The notes under the pieces were generated by a model. That model was not told the origin of the DNA. It was given only the letters and a program-made list of their open reading frames with translations, and did no database searches. A program made the translations under genes and the position numbers. A stretch of 64,000 nt of DNA from Bacteroides stercorirosoris (lineage in GTDB: Bacteria; Bacteroidota; Bacteroidia; Bacteroidales; Bacteroidaceae): positions 62,001 through 126,000 of the forward strand of contig NZ_FQZN01000001.1 of the NCBI RefSeq assembly GCF_900142015.1. Reading direction: 5' to 3'. Each line of letters opens with the position of its first letter. Position 1 is the first letter of the stretch. Shown here one piece after another: positions 52,815 to 60,634 of this stretch.

Positions 52815-53876
52815 ATGAAGAAAGCCTGCCTGTTATATCTTTTATTAATCGGCCTGTCTGCCTGTGGCGGAAAGAAGACTGATGCCGTCAGCCTCAACGG
52901 CGAAATCAAGGGATTGGGGAGTGATACTCTATATTTATATGGTGCGGACAGAATGTACGACCGCATGGACACACTGATAGTTGAAAAGGATAAATTCTCC
53001 GCCACACTTACTGTGGACACACTGGTATCCACTATCCTGCTATTCAGCGACGGCACGGAATATCCGCTTTACCTGAATAAAGGAGATAAAATACAGATAA
53101 AAGGCTCTAACGCAGAATTATCCGCATTACAGATAAACGGCAATGTGCCTAATACGGAATTGACCACTTTCAATCAGGAACTGAAGGGATTGGGCACGCC
53201 ATCCGTAAAGGCTTTGGAAGAAAAAGCCGAGAATTTCATTAAGAATCATCCCTCTTCATTAGCCAGCATCTACTTATTGGATAAATACTTTGTTCAGGCT
53301 TTGCAACCGGACATAGAACGCATCAAAATGTTGGCAGACGGCATGACCGGAGAGTTGAAAGACCGCCCGTATATGCAGGCGCTGTTAAGCCAGATCGATG
53401 AAGATGAAAAGGTAGCCGTCGGAAAAACGGCACCTTACTTCCGCCTGCGCAATGTGGAGGGCAAAGAAATAACCCGTTCCACTCTGAAAGACCAATACCT
53501 GTTAATACAGTTTTGGGCTTCGTGGGACACCATCAGCCGGGAACAGAACGCTATGTTCCGCCGCATTTATAAAAAGGAGCAGAAGAATAAAGACTTCACA
53601 CTGATTGGCGTATCACTTGATTTAGATAAAGACAAGTGGAAAGAAACCATCAAAACCGATACACTGAAATGGGAGCAAACCTGTGACTTCGCCGGCTGGA
53701 ACGGAGAAGTTGTCAAGCAATTCGCCATACAAAAGCTTCCTGCCAACCTGCTTCTCAGCCCTACCGGAAAGATAGAAGGAAAAGACCTGAACGAAAAGGC
53801 AATTGAAAAGAAAGTGAAAGAAATACAGGAAGAAAAAGAAAAGAAAGAAGCGGCAAAGAAAAAGAACAAACGATAA
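52815..53876 (+). CDS. TlpA/AhpC-like thioredoxin-fold lipoprotein lacking the redox cysteines
   Basis: A lipoprotein of 353 residues (lipobox GLSAC, Cys17). A DUF4369-like N-terminal beta domain (about 25-130) precedes a thioredoxin-fold AhpC/TSA domain (about 205-330; VGKTAPYFRLRNVEGKEITR). The usual WASWCxxCR reads FWASWDTISREQ here. Asp238 and Ser241 replace the two cysteines, so no disulphide chemistry is possible at this site. The last 30 residues are a Lys/Glu-rich charged tail. ATG 52815 is chosen for its lipoprotein signal; a TACTTTCG near-consensus -7 box (52789-52796) lies just upstream. It is likely periplasm-facing, with a binding rather than redox role. Confidence 0.85.
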   Translation: MKKACLLYLLLIGLSACGGKKTDAVSLNGEIKGLGSDTLYLYGADRMYDRMDTLIVEKDKFSATLTVDTLVSTILLFSDGTEYPLYLNKGDKIQIKGSNAELSALQINGNVPNTELTTFNQELKGLGTPSVKALEEKAENFIKNHPSSLASIYLLDKYFVQALQPDIERIKMLADGMTGELKDRPYMQALLSQIDEDEKVAVGKTAPYFRLRNVEGKEITRSTLKDQYLLIQFWASWDTISREQNAMFRRIYKKEQKNKDFTLIGVSLDLDKDKWKETIKTDTLKWEQTCDFAGWNGEVVKQFAIQKLPANLLLSPTGKIEGKDLNEKAIEKKVKEIQEEKEKKEAAKKKNKR

Positions 53877-53919
53877 GGTCCCCGCTAATCATCAATAATT
53901 AATAATTAAAATAAGACAC

Positions 53920-55458
53920 GTGCTAATCAAAGTTTTCGGAGCGGCTGTACAAGGCATTGATGCAACCCTCATCACAATTGAAGTAAACAGTTCGAGAGGT
54001 TGCATGCTCTATCTTGTCGGACTGCCGGACTCCGCTGTCAAGGAGAGCCATCAGCGTATCATCTCCGCATTGCAGGTAAACGGTTACCGGATACCGACCA
54101 GTAACATTGTCATCAACATGGCACCTGCCGATATCCGGAAAGAAGGTTCCGCTTATGATTTACCTCTTGCCATCGGTATGCTTGCTGCCGGAGAAGTTAT
54201 CCAATCGGAGAAATTAAACCGCTATCTGATGATGGGTGAGTTGAGTCTGGACGGAAGTCTGCAACCCATTAAAGGCGCTCTTCCCATAGCTATCAAAGCC
54301 CGGGAGTTAGGATTCGAGGGAATTATTGTGCCCTGTCAGAATGCCCGTGAAGCGGCAGTAGTCAATAATATCAAGGTATATGGAGTTGAAAATATTAAGG
54401 AGGTAATTGAGTTCTTCAATGGTAAACAGGAACTTATCCCTACCATTGTAAACACCCGCGAAGAGTTTTATGCCCGGCAAAGCAGCTTTGACCTGGACTT
54501 CTCCGATGTAAAGGGACAGGAAAACGTGAAACGTGCACTGGAAGTTGCCTCGGCCGGCGGACACAATATTATTCTCATCGGTGCCCCGGGCAGCGGAAAG
54601 TCTATGCTTGCCAAACGTCTCCCTTCCATCCTTCCCCCCTTGTCTTTAGGAGAAAGCCTTGAAACCACGAAGATACATTCCGTTGCGGGAAAGCTGCAAG
54701 AGAATGCAGGACTTATCTCAAAACGTCCGTTCCGCGATCCACACCATACCATTTCAACGGTGGCCATGACGGGTGGAGGCAGTTATCCGCAACCGGGAGA
54801 AATCAGTCTTGCCCATAATGGAATCCTGTTTCTGGACGAATTGCCGGAATTTAATCGAAGTGTATTGGAAGTACTCCGCCAACCGTTGGAGGACCGAAAA
54901 ATTACGATCTCCCGTGTGAAAAGCAATGTAGAATATCCTGCCAGTTTTATGTTGGTAGCTTCTATGAATCCATGCCCCTGCGGATATTACAACCATCCTA
55001 CGAAAGCCTGCGTATGCAGTCCGGGGCAGGTACAGAAATACCTGAACCGTATATCCGGTCCCCTGCTCGACCGCATCGACCTGCAAATCGAGGTTGTGCC
55101 CGTTCCTTTTGAGAAGATGTCCGATGCACGACCGGGCGAGGCCAGCGCTGTGATACGCGAACGCGTGATACAGGCGCGACAAATCCAAGAAAACAGGTAT
55201 GCAGATCTTCCCGGAATTTACTGCAATGCACAAATGACCAGTAAATTGCTCGCCCTTTATGCCCGCCCGGATGATAAAGGTCTCGCACTGCTGAAAAATG
55301 CAATGAACCGTCTCAATCTTTCTGCCCGCGCCTACGACCGTATACTGAAAGTGGCACGCACCATTGCTGACCTCGAAAACAGTGAGTTCATACAGTCTTC
55401 GCATCTCGCAGAAGCCATCGGCTACAGGAATCTGGATAGGGAAGACTGGGCAGGATAA
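53920..55458 (+). CDS. comM: YifB/ComM-type Mg-chelatase-like AAA+ ATPase
   Basis: A cytosolic AAA+ protein of 512 residues. In naturally competent bacteria ComM is a branch-migration helicase that helps integrate imported DNA, and the gene is widespread also in non-competent species. The N-terminal Lon-protease-like domain (about 1-170; GLPDSAVKESHQRIISAL) is followed by the ATPase with Walker A GAPGSGKSMLAKRLP, Walker B LFLDELPEFN, and MNPCPCGYYNHP with zinc-like cysteines. A Mg_chelatase C domain ends the protein (LSARAYDRILKVARTIADL). The start codon is GTG at 53920, 43 nt after the previous stop. Confidence 0.92.
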   Translation: MLIKVFGAAVQGIDATLITIEVNSSRGCMLYLVGLPDSAVKESHQRIISALQVNGYRIPTSNIVINMAPADIRKEGSAYDLPLAIGMLAAGEVIQSEKLNRYLMMGELSLDGSLQPIKGALPIAIKARELGFEGIIVPCQNAREAAVVNNIKVYGVENIKEVIEFFNGKQELIPTIVNTREEFYARQSSFDLDFSDVKGQENVKRALEVASAGGHNIILIGAPGSGKSMLAKRLPSILPPLSLGESLETTKIHSVAGKLQENAGLISKRPFRDPHHTISTVAMTGGGSYPQPGEISLAHNGILFLDELPEFNRSVLEVLRQPLEDRKITISRVKSNVEYPASFMLVASMNPCPCGYYNHPTKACVCSPGQVQKYLNRISGPLLDRIDLQIEVVPVPFEKMSDARPGEASAVIRERVIQARQIQENRYADLPGIYCNAQMTSKLLALYARPDDKGLALLKNAMNRLNLSARAYDRILKVARTIADLENSEFIQSSHLAEAIGYRNLDREDWAG

Positions 55459-55565
55459 ACACAGAAAAAGAGCATAGTTCACTATTTTCCCCCTATTTTG
55501 CATCATTTTCTCCCTGTTTTACACTCCATTCGCTTAGTTTTGCGGTAATCAAAATCTAAAATACT

Positions 55566-55739
55566 ATGGAGGCAAAGACATTTTTCCGTTTTTTCCCTAA
55601 GCTGGTACCTATAATTAAGGACGGCATGGAGACTCTACCCTTATTCTTTACATTACATCCGATTAAGGATTGTAATATAAAGCAAATTTCTATTTATCAT
55701 CACCCTACCAACATTCTGTATATCAAAATATTACAATAA
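55566..55739 (+). CDS. Possible small protein of 57 residues, unknown
   Basis: The frame starts MEAKTFFRFFPKLVPIIKDG and ends YIKILQ. It is basic and hydrophobic, without a signal peptide. A TAGTTTTG -7 box at 55535-55542 lies 23 nt before the ATG, a spacing typical of real Bacteroides genes. I know no homologue. It may be a small gene, a leader peptide for the PUL, or a chance frame in a 393-nt gap. Confidence 0.35.
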   Translation: MEAKTFFRFFPKLVPIIKDGMETLPLFFTLHPIKDCNIKQISIYHHPTNILYIKILQ

Positions 55740-55780
55740 ACTTGTAATATACATGAAATATATTTGCAATAGGCTAAGCC

Positions 55781-55788
55781 TACTTTTG
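55781..55788 (+). promoter_or_regulatory. -7 box (TACTTTTG) of the second PUL
   Basis: TACTTTTG followed by CA is the common Bacteroides form. It precedes susC by 63 nt. A second possible box, TATATTTG, lies at 55759-55766. Neither has a TTG at 19-21 nt, which suggests a regulated promoter. Confidence 0.5.
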
Positions 55789-55851
55789 CAGCCGAAATAA
55801 TATTCATAAATATAGAGAAAAAGAGATTATTTATAACTAAAACTTTATTTT

Positions 55852-58800
55852 ATGCTGAATGTACAATTAAAAAGAAAGAGAACATTTACACAAAGCGTGC
55901 TCTTTGTAGTGTTCTTGCTAAGTAGTACCTTAGCATTCGCCCAAACCAAGGTGACGGGTACTGTAACAGACAAGACAGGTGAACCGCTGGCAGGCGTCAA
56001 TGTATTAGAAAAAGGTACAACCAACGGGTGTATCACCGACCTTGACGGTAAATACTCTATAGAAGCGAAAAGAGGGCAAACTCTTATCTTTACTTTCATC
56101 GGCTTTACTAAAAAAGAAGTGCCAATCAATCAAAGCACTATTAATGTGGTAATGGAAGAAGACTCCCAGACTTTGGATGAAGTGGTAGTTGTGGGGTATG
56201 GCAGCATGACACGTAAAGATGTCACCAGTTCTATTACGACGGTGAAAGCAGAAGATTTGAACGTAGGCGTCTATACTAATCCGGCGCAACTGCTACAAGG
56301 AAAAGTTCCGGGATTGACCATTGCCAATACCAGTGACCCTAATGGCTCGGCATCTATCTCTCTGCGTGGTACATCTTCTTTACGCGAGGGTGCAGCCATG
56401 GAACCATACTACGTAATTGACGGTGTTCCGGGAGTCAGTCTCTCACTTATTGCTCCCGAAGACATTGAAAGCATCGATGTTCTCCGTGACGCCAGTGCAA
56501 CGGCCATTTATGGTTCAAAAGCTGCCAATGGTGTAATTATTGTCACCACTAAGAAAGGTACTAAAAATGGCAAAACCAATGTAAACTACAGCGGTTATGT
56601 AGCCATAGACAACACCTTGAAAACTCTGGATATGATGTCTGCCGGTGAACTGTTGTCATATGCCAATGCAAATAATGTCGACCTTTCCCCCTACTACGAT
56701 GTAAACAACCCGGCCGACACCAATTGGCAGGATGAAGTGTTGCGTTCCGGTTTCAGCCACAATCATAATATTTCCATCAATGGTGGCAATGAAAAGACTA
56801 CCTATAGTGCATCTCTCAACTATATTGATCGGGAAGGTGTTGTAAGGGGCACCTCAATGGATCGTATCACAGCCCGTTCTTTCTTACAAACCAAGACGTT
56901 GAAAGATCACCTAGATCTATCTTTCAGTGTCAATGCAAGTATTACCAACAAGCAGACAGCATCCACCGAAAACCAGGGACGCAGTGTGCTGGATGCCATG
57001 TATTACTATAACCCACTGGTTCCCGTAAAGAATGAAGATGGTTCCTGGTACGCCAACACAAGTATCTCACAAAGTTATAATCCATTGTCAATGGTCTATG
57101 AAGACCAATATAAAACGAAAGAGAAAATGTTGCAGGGTATTGCCAAAGCAACCCTCCACATCATTGACGGGCTGGACTGGAATCTGAATCTTTCTTATCA
57201 GAACGAACAGTATATCTATAGCAATTATAATACTACACAGTCTCAATTACCCAACATATCTTCCCGCCACGGACAGGCTTCACGGAGCACAAAGGAAAAC
57301 ATCAAGAAACAGATGGAAACCTACATCAATTACAATCACGTCTTTGCCGATAAACACAAATTAGGTCTAATGGCCGGTTATTCTTGGGAACAGAATGATG
57401 ATAACGATGGATTCGGTCTGACCGCATACAACTTCTATGACGATTACCTGAAGTATTACAATATGGGATTAGCCAACAATATGGATATCGACGGCATCAA
57501 CAGCGACCACATACTTTCTACTCTGCGTATGATTTCATTCTATGGCCGCGTGAACTACAGCTATAACAGCAAATACCTGTTCCAAGCCACCATACGCCGC
57601 GATGGTTCTTCCGCATTCGGTAAGAATAACCGCTGGGGTACATTCCCTTCCGTATCACTGGCATGGCGCATCACAGAAGAAGATTTCATGAAGAATCAAA
57701 AAATATTTGATGACTTGAAGTTCCGCATAGGTTATGGTGTGAGCGGTAACTCGTTGGGATTTGATGCCTACACCGCACAACAGACTTACGGTGCATCGGG
57801 ATGGTTCACTTATGTGGATCCCATCACAGGTTCATCCTCCAGCTACCGTACACTGGCCGCCACAAAAAATGCCAATCCAGACCTGAAATGGGAACGCACA
57901 GGTATGTTTAATGTCGGCATTGACTTCGGATTCTTCAACAACCGACTGACCGGTACTATCGAATACTACGACAAGCGCACGAAAGACTTGATTTATGATT
58001 ATACAGTCTCTACCAACCGCTATCCCTACGGCACAATGATTGCTAATGTCGGAGAAATCAGTAATAAGGGTATTGAACTGACAATCAACGCTACCCCTGT
58101 AGTAACAAGAAATTTCACTTGGAGTACTACTTTGAACATCTCGCATAACAAGAATAATGTAGAGTCATTATCCAACGATACTTACTCGGTAGATTATCGT
58201 GATTACGGTAACCCCGATTTGGGAGGTTATGCCACCACCAATGTGCAACGCCTGATGCCAGGCAGTCCTGTAGGTCAGTTCTACGTTTGGGAATGGGCAG
58301 GTTATAACGAGGAAGGCGGTTCCATTTTCAATGACTATGACGAAAACGGCAATCTGATAGGTACCACTGACGCACCTAATGACGGAGATCGCCGCAAAGC
58401 CGGTTCAGCGCAACCTAAGGTTACTTTCGGATGGAACAATACTTTCAATTATAAGAATTGGTCGTTGACCGCCTTTTTCCAAGGCATTACAGGAAACAAG
58501 ATATTTAATGCTACACGTGCCTTCTACAACAACGTAACCTTGCTCAATACAGGTAAAAATGTTCTTAGTGAAGTAGCCACTATGCAAAAGGCTACCGACA
58601 CCCGTGCACAAGCTCCATCCGACCGTTATATTGAGAATGGTTCCTATTTCCGTATGGCTTCACTCTCACTGGGATACGACTTTGGCAAGTTAGGTGACTG
58701 GGTGAACAGTTTAAAAGTTTATGCAACTTGCAACAACGTATTTACATTGACCGGTTATAAAGGAGTTGACCCTGAAATCAACCTGGGTGGTTTGCAGCCT

Positions 58801-58872
58801 GGTATTGATTGGCGTAATACAACCTATCCCCGTACCCGTACTTTTATGTTTGGTGTGAACATTAACTTCTAA
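55852..58872 (+). CDS. SusC/RagA-type TonB-dependent receptor (second PUL)
   Basis: An outer-membrane glycan importer of 1006 residues. The N-terminus is basic (MLNVQLKRKRTFTQ) before a signal peptide that ends STLAFAQ. A carboxypeptidase-regulatory-like domain (VTGTVTDKTGEPLAGVNVLE) follows, then the TonB-box/plug start DEVVVVGYGSMTRKDVTSS, plug motifs PYYVIDGVPGVS and SIDVLRDASATAIYGSKAAN, and a barrel ending TFMFGVNINF. It is followed after 22 nt by its SusD partner. It is distinct from the receptor at 18147, with a different plug and barrel sequence, so it serves another glycan. Confidence 0.96.
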   Translation: MLNVQLKRKRTFTQSVLFVVFLLSSTLAFAQTKVTGTVTDKTGEPLAGVNVLEKGTTNGCITDLDGKYSIEAKRGQTLIFTFIGFTKKEVPINQSTINVVMEEDSQTLDEVVVVGYGSMTRKDVTSSITTVKAEDLNVGVYTNPAQLLQGKVPGLTIANTSDPNGSASISLRGTSSLREGAAMEPYYVIDGVPGVSLSLIAPEDIESIDVLRDASATAIYGSKAANGVIIVTTKKGTKNGKTNVNYSGYVAIDNTLKTLDMMSAGELLSYANANNVDLSPYYDVNNPADTNWQDEVLRSGFSHNHNISINGGNEKTTYSASLNYIDREGVVRGTSMDRITARSFLQTKTLKDHLDLSFSVNASITNKQTASTENQGRSVLDAMYYYNPLVPVKNEDGSWYANTSISQSYNPLSMVYEDQYKTKEKMLQGIAKATLHIIDGLDWNLNLSYQNEQYIYSNYNTTQSQLPNISSRHGQASRSTKENIKKQMETYINYNHVFADKHKLGLMAGYSWEQNDDNDGFGLTAYNFYDDYLKYYNMGLANNMDIDGINSDHILSTLRMISFYGRVNYSYNSKYLFQATIRRDGSSAFGKNNRWGTFPSVSLAWRITEEDFMKNQKIFDDLKFRIGYGVSGNSLGFDAYTAQQTYGASGWFTYVDPITGSSSSYRTLAATKNANPDLKWERTGMFNVGIDFGFFNNRLTGTIEYYDKRTKDLIYDYTVSTNRYPYGTMIANVGEISNKGIELTINATPVVTRNFTWSTTLNISHNKNNVESLSNDTYSVDYRDYGNPDLGGYATTNVQRLMPGSPVGQFYVWEWAGYNEEGGSIFNDYDENGNLIGTTDAPNDGDRRKAGSAQPKVTFGWNNTFNYKNWSLTAFFQGITGNKIFNATRAFYNNVTLLNTGKNVLSEVATMQKATDTRAQAPSDRYIENGSYFRMASLSLGYDFGKLGDWVNSLKVYATCNNVFTLTGYKGVDPEINLGGLQPGIDWRNTTYPRTRTFMFGVNINF

Positions 58873-58894
58873 CCCTTTAAAAGAAGATATAAAT

Positions 58895-60523
58895 ATGAAA
58901 ACAAGATATATTTTTTCCGGTGCCCTACTGGCACTTGCAACCGTCAGTTGCACCGATTTGGATGTGGATATCAAGTCTGTTTATACAGAATATCCTGCCG
59001 ATTCGGAGATTGCTATAGAAGCCAGAATCAGCAATGCCTATTTCGCATTCCGTGATGCTCTTGGCCGCCGCTACGATGAAGGTATTTCATGTAATTCTGA
59101 TGAATATACAGCAGTCAGTTTCGGTGGAGACTACTTAAATGACCGTGACATGGCTAACTTCTCGCTTCACAGTGTAGACCAGGATGCATGTAAAAACCAG
59201 TTAAATGTATATAGCGATATTCAAGGAGGCATTACTAAATGTAACCAGATCCTCATGGATTTAGGTGATGATAATGTATCTGTTTCAGCTCCTGTACGTG
59301 CAGCACGCGCTTTCTACACTTTTCTGTTAATGGATAACTGGGGTGATACTCCCATTATCGACTACCATCTATTAGGAGCAGACGGAGTTGTTGAACGTTC
59401 TCCACGTGCTGACGTAGCCCGTTGGATTGAATCCGAGTTATTGGCTGTACGTAATAACTGTCCGACAGAAGTTTCCACTTCTACCTATGGCACACCTACT
59501 CGTTGGATGGTAGACGCTCTTCTTGCCAAACTATACATCAACTGGAATGTCTATACGCAAGATGTCACCAGCGCCAGCTGGTCATCCACTGCTGCCAATG
59601 AGAAACTGAATGATTGTGTTGCAGCGTGTGATGATGTAATAAAATCCGGTTTGTTTGATTTGAGCGATGATTATAAGAGGAAGTTCATGTACGATAATGG
59701 CCCCCACATCAAAGATTTCATCTATGCAATGCCATTCGATGCCATTACCCAGCCAGGTATGACGTATGCTCGTTTCCGCACTTGGCGTCAAGGACAAAAG
59801 AACAACGGTTTTTACTCTGTCCCATTGGCTTCTTCCGTAGGCGGCAACATGGCTCTAACTCCGGAATTTGCAGAATTGTTCTGTCTGCCGGGTGACCGCC
59901 GTAATGACGTGATTGCCGGTGACGCAAATACAGAGACATTCGATGTTTATCAATATGATGCCACAACCGGTGAAAAGACAAATATACGCAACACTTACCA
60001 AGGCACTCCTGTCGTCTTCACCAAAAAAATCACGATTATTGCAGAATATGGAGCAGACCTTAACACTGGTAAAGATTTAAACGGATGGGTACAAGGATAT
60101 AAATCCATCAAATTCTTCCCTAACGTAGAAGAAGTGAATGCCCATAGTCGTAATCAGAGCAACGACATACCTATCTTCCGTTACGCGGACATCCTGCTGA
60201 TGAAGTGCGAAGCCATCGTTCGTGGCGCATCTGCCACCAATGGAGATACTCCTCAGAGTCTGTTCAATCAGATTCGTTCATATGTAAACGCACCCACTAT
60301 TTCTGCGGCACCGTCCCTGCAGGATATTTTGGATGAGCGTGGTCGTGAGTTCTTAGATGAACACTGGCGTCGTAATGACTTAATTCGTTTCGGCGATTTT
60401 GAACGCGAATGGGGCTTCAAGCATCTGAACCCAAACGCCAATGCTTTGACCAATCGCTTATTACCCTTAAGCCGTGACGTATTGAATGTCAATACCAACT
60501 GGGAACAAAATAACGGGTACTAA
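58895..60523 (+). CDS. SusD/RagB-type glycan-binding lipoprotein (second PUL)
   Basis: A surface lipoprotein of 542 residues, partner of the SusC just upstream. The lipobox is LATVSC (Cys20). SusD landmarks: AARAFYTFLLMDNWGDTPII, RWMVDALLAKLYINWNVYT, IPIFRYADILLMKCEAIVRG, DERGREFLDEHWRRNDLIRF and the C-terminal LLPLSRDVLNVN. It belongs to the SusD-like (RagB) branch with an early WGDTP motif often paired with N-glycan or mannan loci, in keeping with the GH92 that follows. A large stem-loop separates it from GH92. Confidence 0.95.
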   Translation: MKTRYIFSGALLALATVSCTDLDVDIKSVYTEYPADSEIAIEARISNAYFAFRDALGRRYDEGISCNSDEYTAVSFGGDYLNDRDMANFSLHSVDQDACKNQLNVYSDIQGGITKCNQILMDLGDDNVSVSAPVRAARAFYTFLLMDNWGDTPIIDYHLLGADGVVERSPRADVARWIESELLAVRNNCPTEVSTSTYGTPTRWMVDALLAKLYINWNVYTQDVTSASWSSTAANEKLNDCVAACDDVIKSGLFDLSDDYKRKFMYDNGPHIKDFIYAMPFDAITQPGMTYARFRTWRQGQKNNGFYSVPLASSVGGNMALTPEFAELFCLPGDRRNDVIAGDANTETFDVYQYDATTGEKTNIRNTYQGTPVVFTKKITIIAEYGADLNTGKDLNGWVQGYKSIKFFPNVEEVNAHSRNQSNDIPIFRYADILLMKCEAIVRGASATNGDTPQSLFNQIRSYVNAPTISAAPSLQDILDERGREFLDEHWRRNDLIRFGDFEREWGFKHLNPNANALTNRLLPLSRDVLNVNTNWEQNNGY

Positions 60524-60555
60524 GTAATTGTTTTCTTTTAGAGTTTCTAAACCCC

Positions 60556-60612
60556 AAAGCCCCGCATTGCAACCGATACACCCAAACCAGTCGGTTGCAG
60601 TGCCCGGCTTTT
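60556..60612 (+). promoter_or_regulatory. Intercistronic stem-loop between susD and GH92
   Basis: GCATTGCAACCGA (60564-60576) pairs with TCGGTTGCAGTGC (60591-60603) with one mismatch, inside AAAGCC/GGCTTT, followed by TTTT. It looks like a partial terminator that lowers GH92 expression relative to susC/D, a common PUL arrangement. Confidence 0.65.
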
Positions 60613-60634
60613 ACCATTAAAAAAACAACAGCCA

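Larger units (their letters stand above)
55459..55851. other. 393-nt gap before the second PUL, holding one possible small gene
   Basis: Between comM and susC. It contains a -7 box and 57-codon frame (55535-55739) and the probable susC promoter (TACTTTTG, 55781-55788). Nothing else stands out. Confidence 0.7.

Noticed and set aside
54754-55506. Minus-strand frame of 250 codons
   Set aside because: Antisense to comM, which has Walker motifs in the other strand; no start signal.
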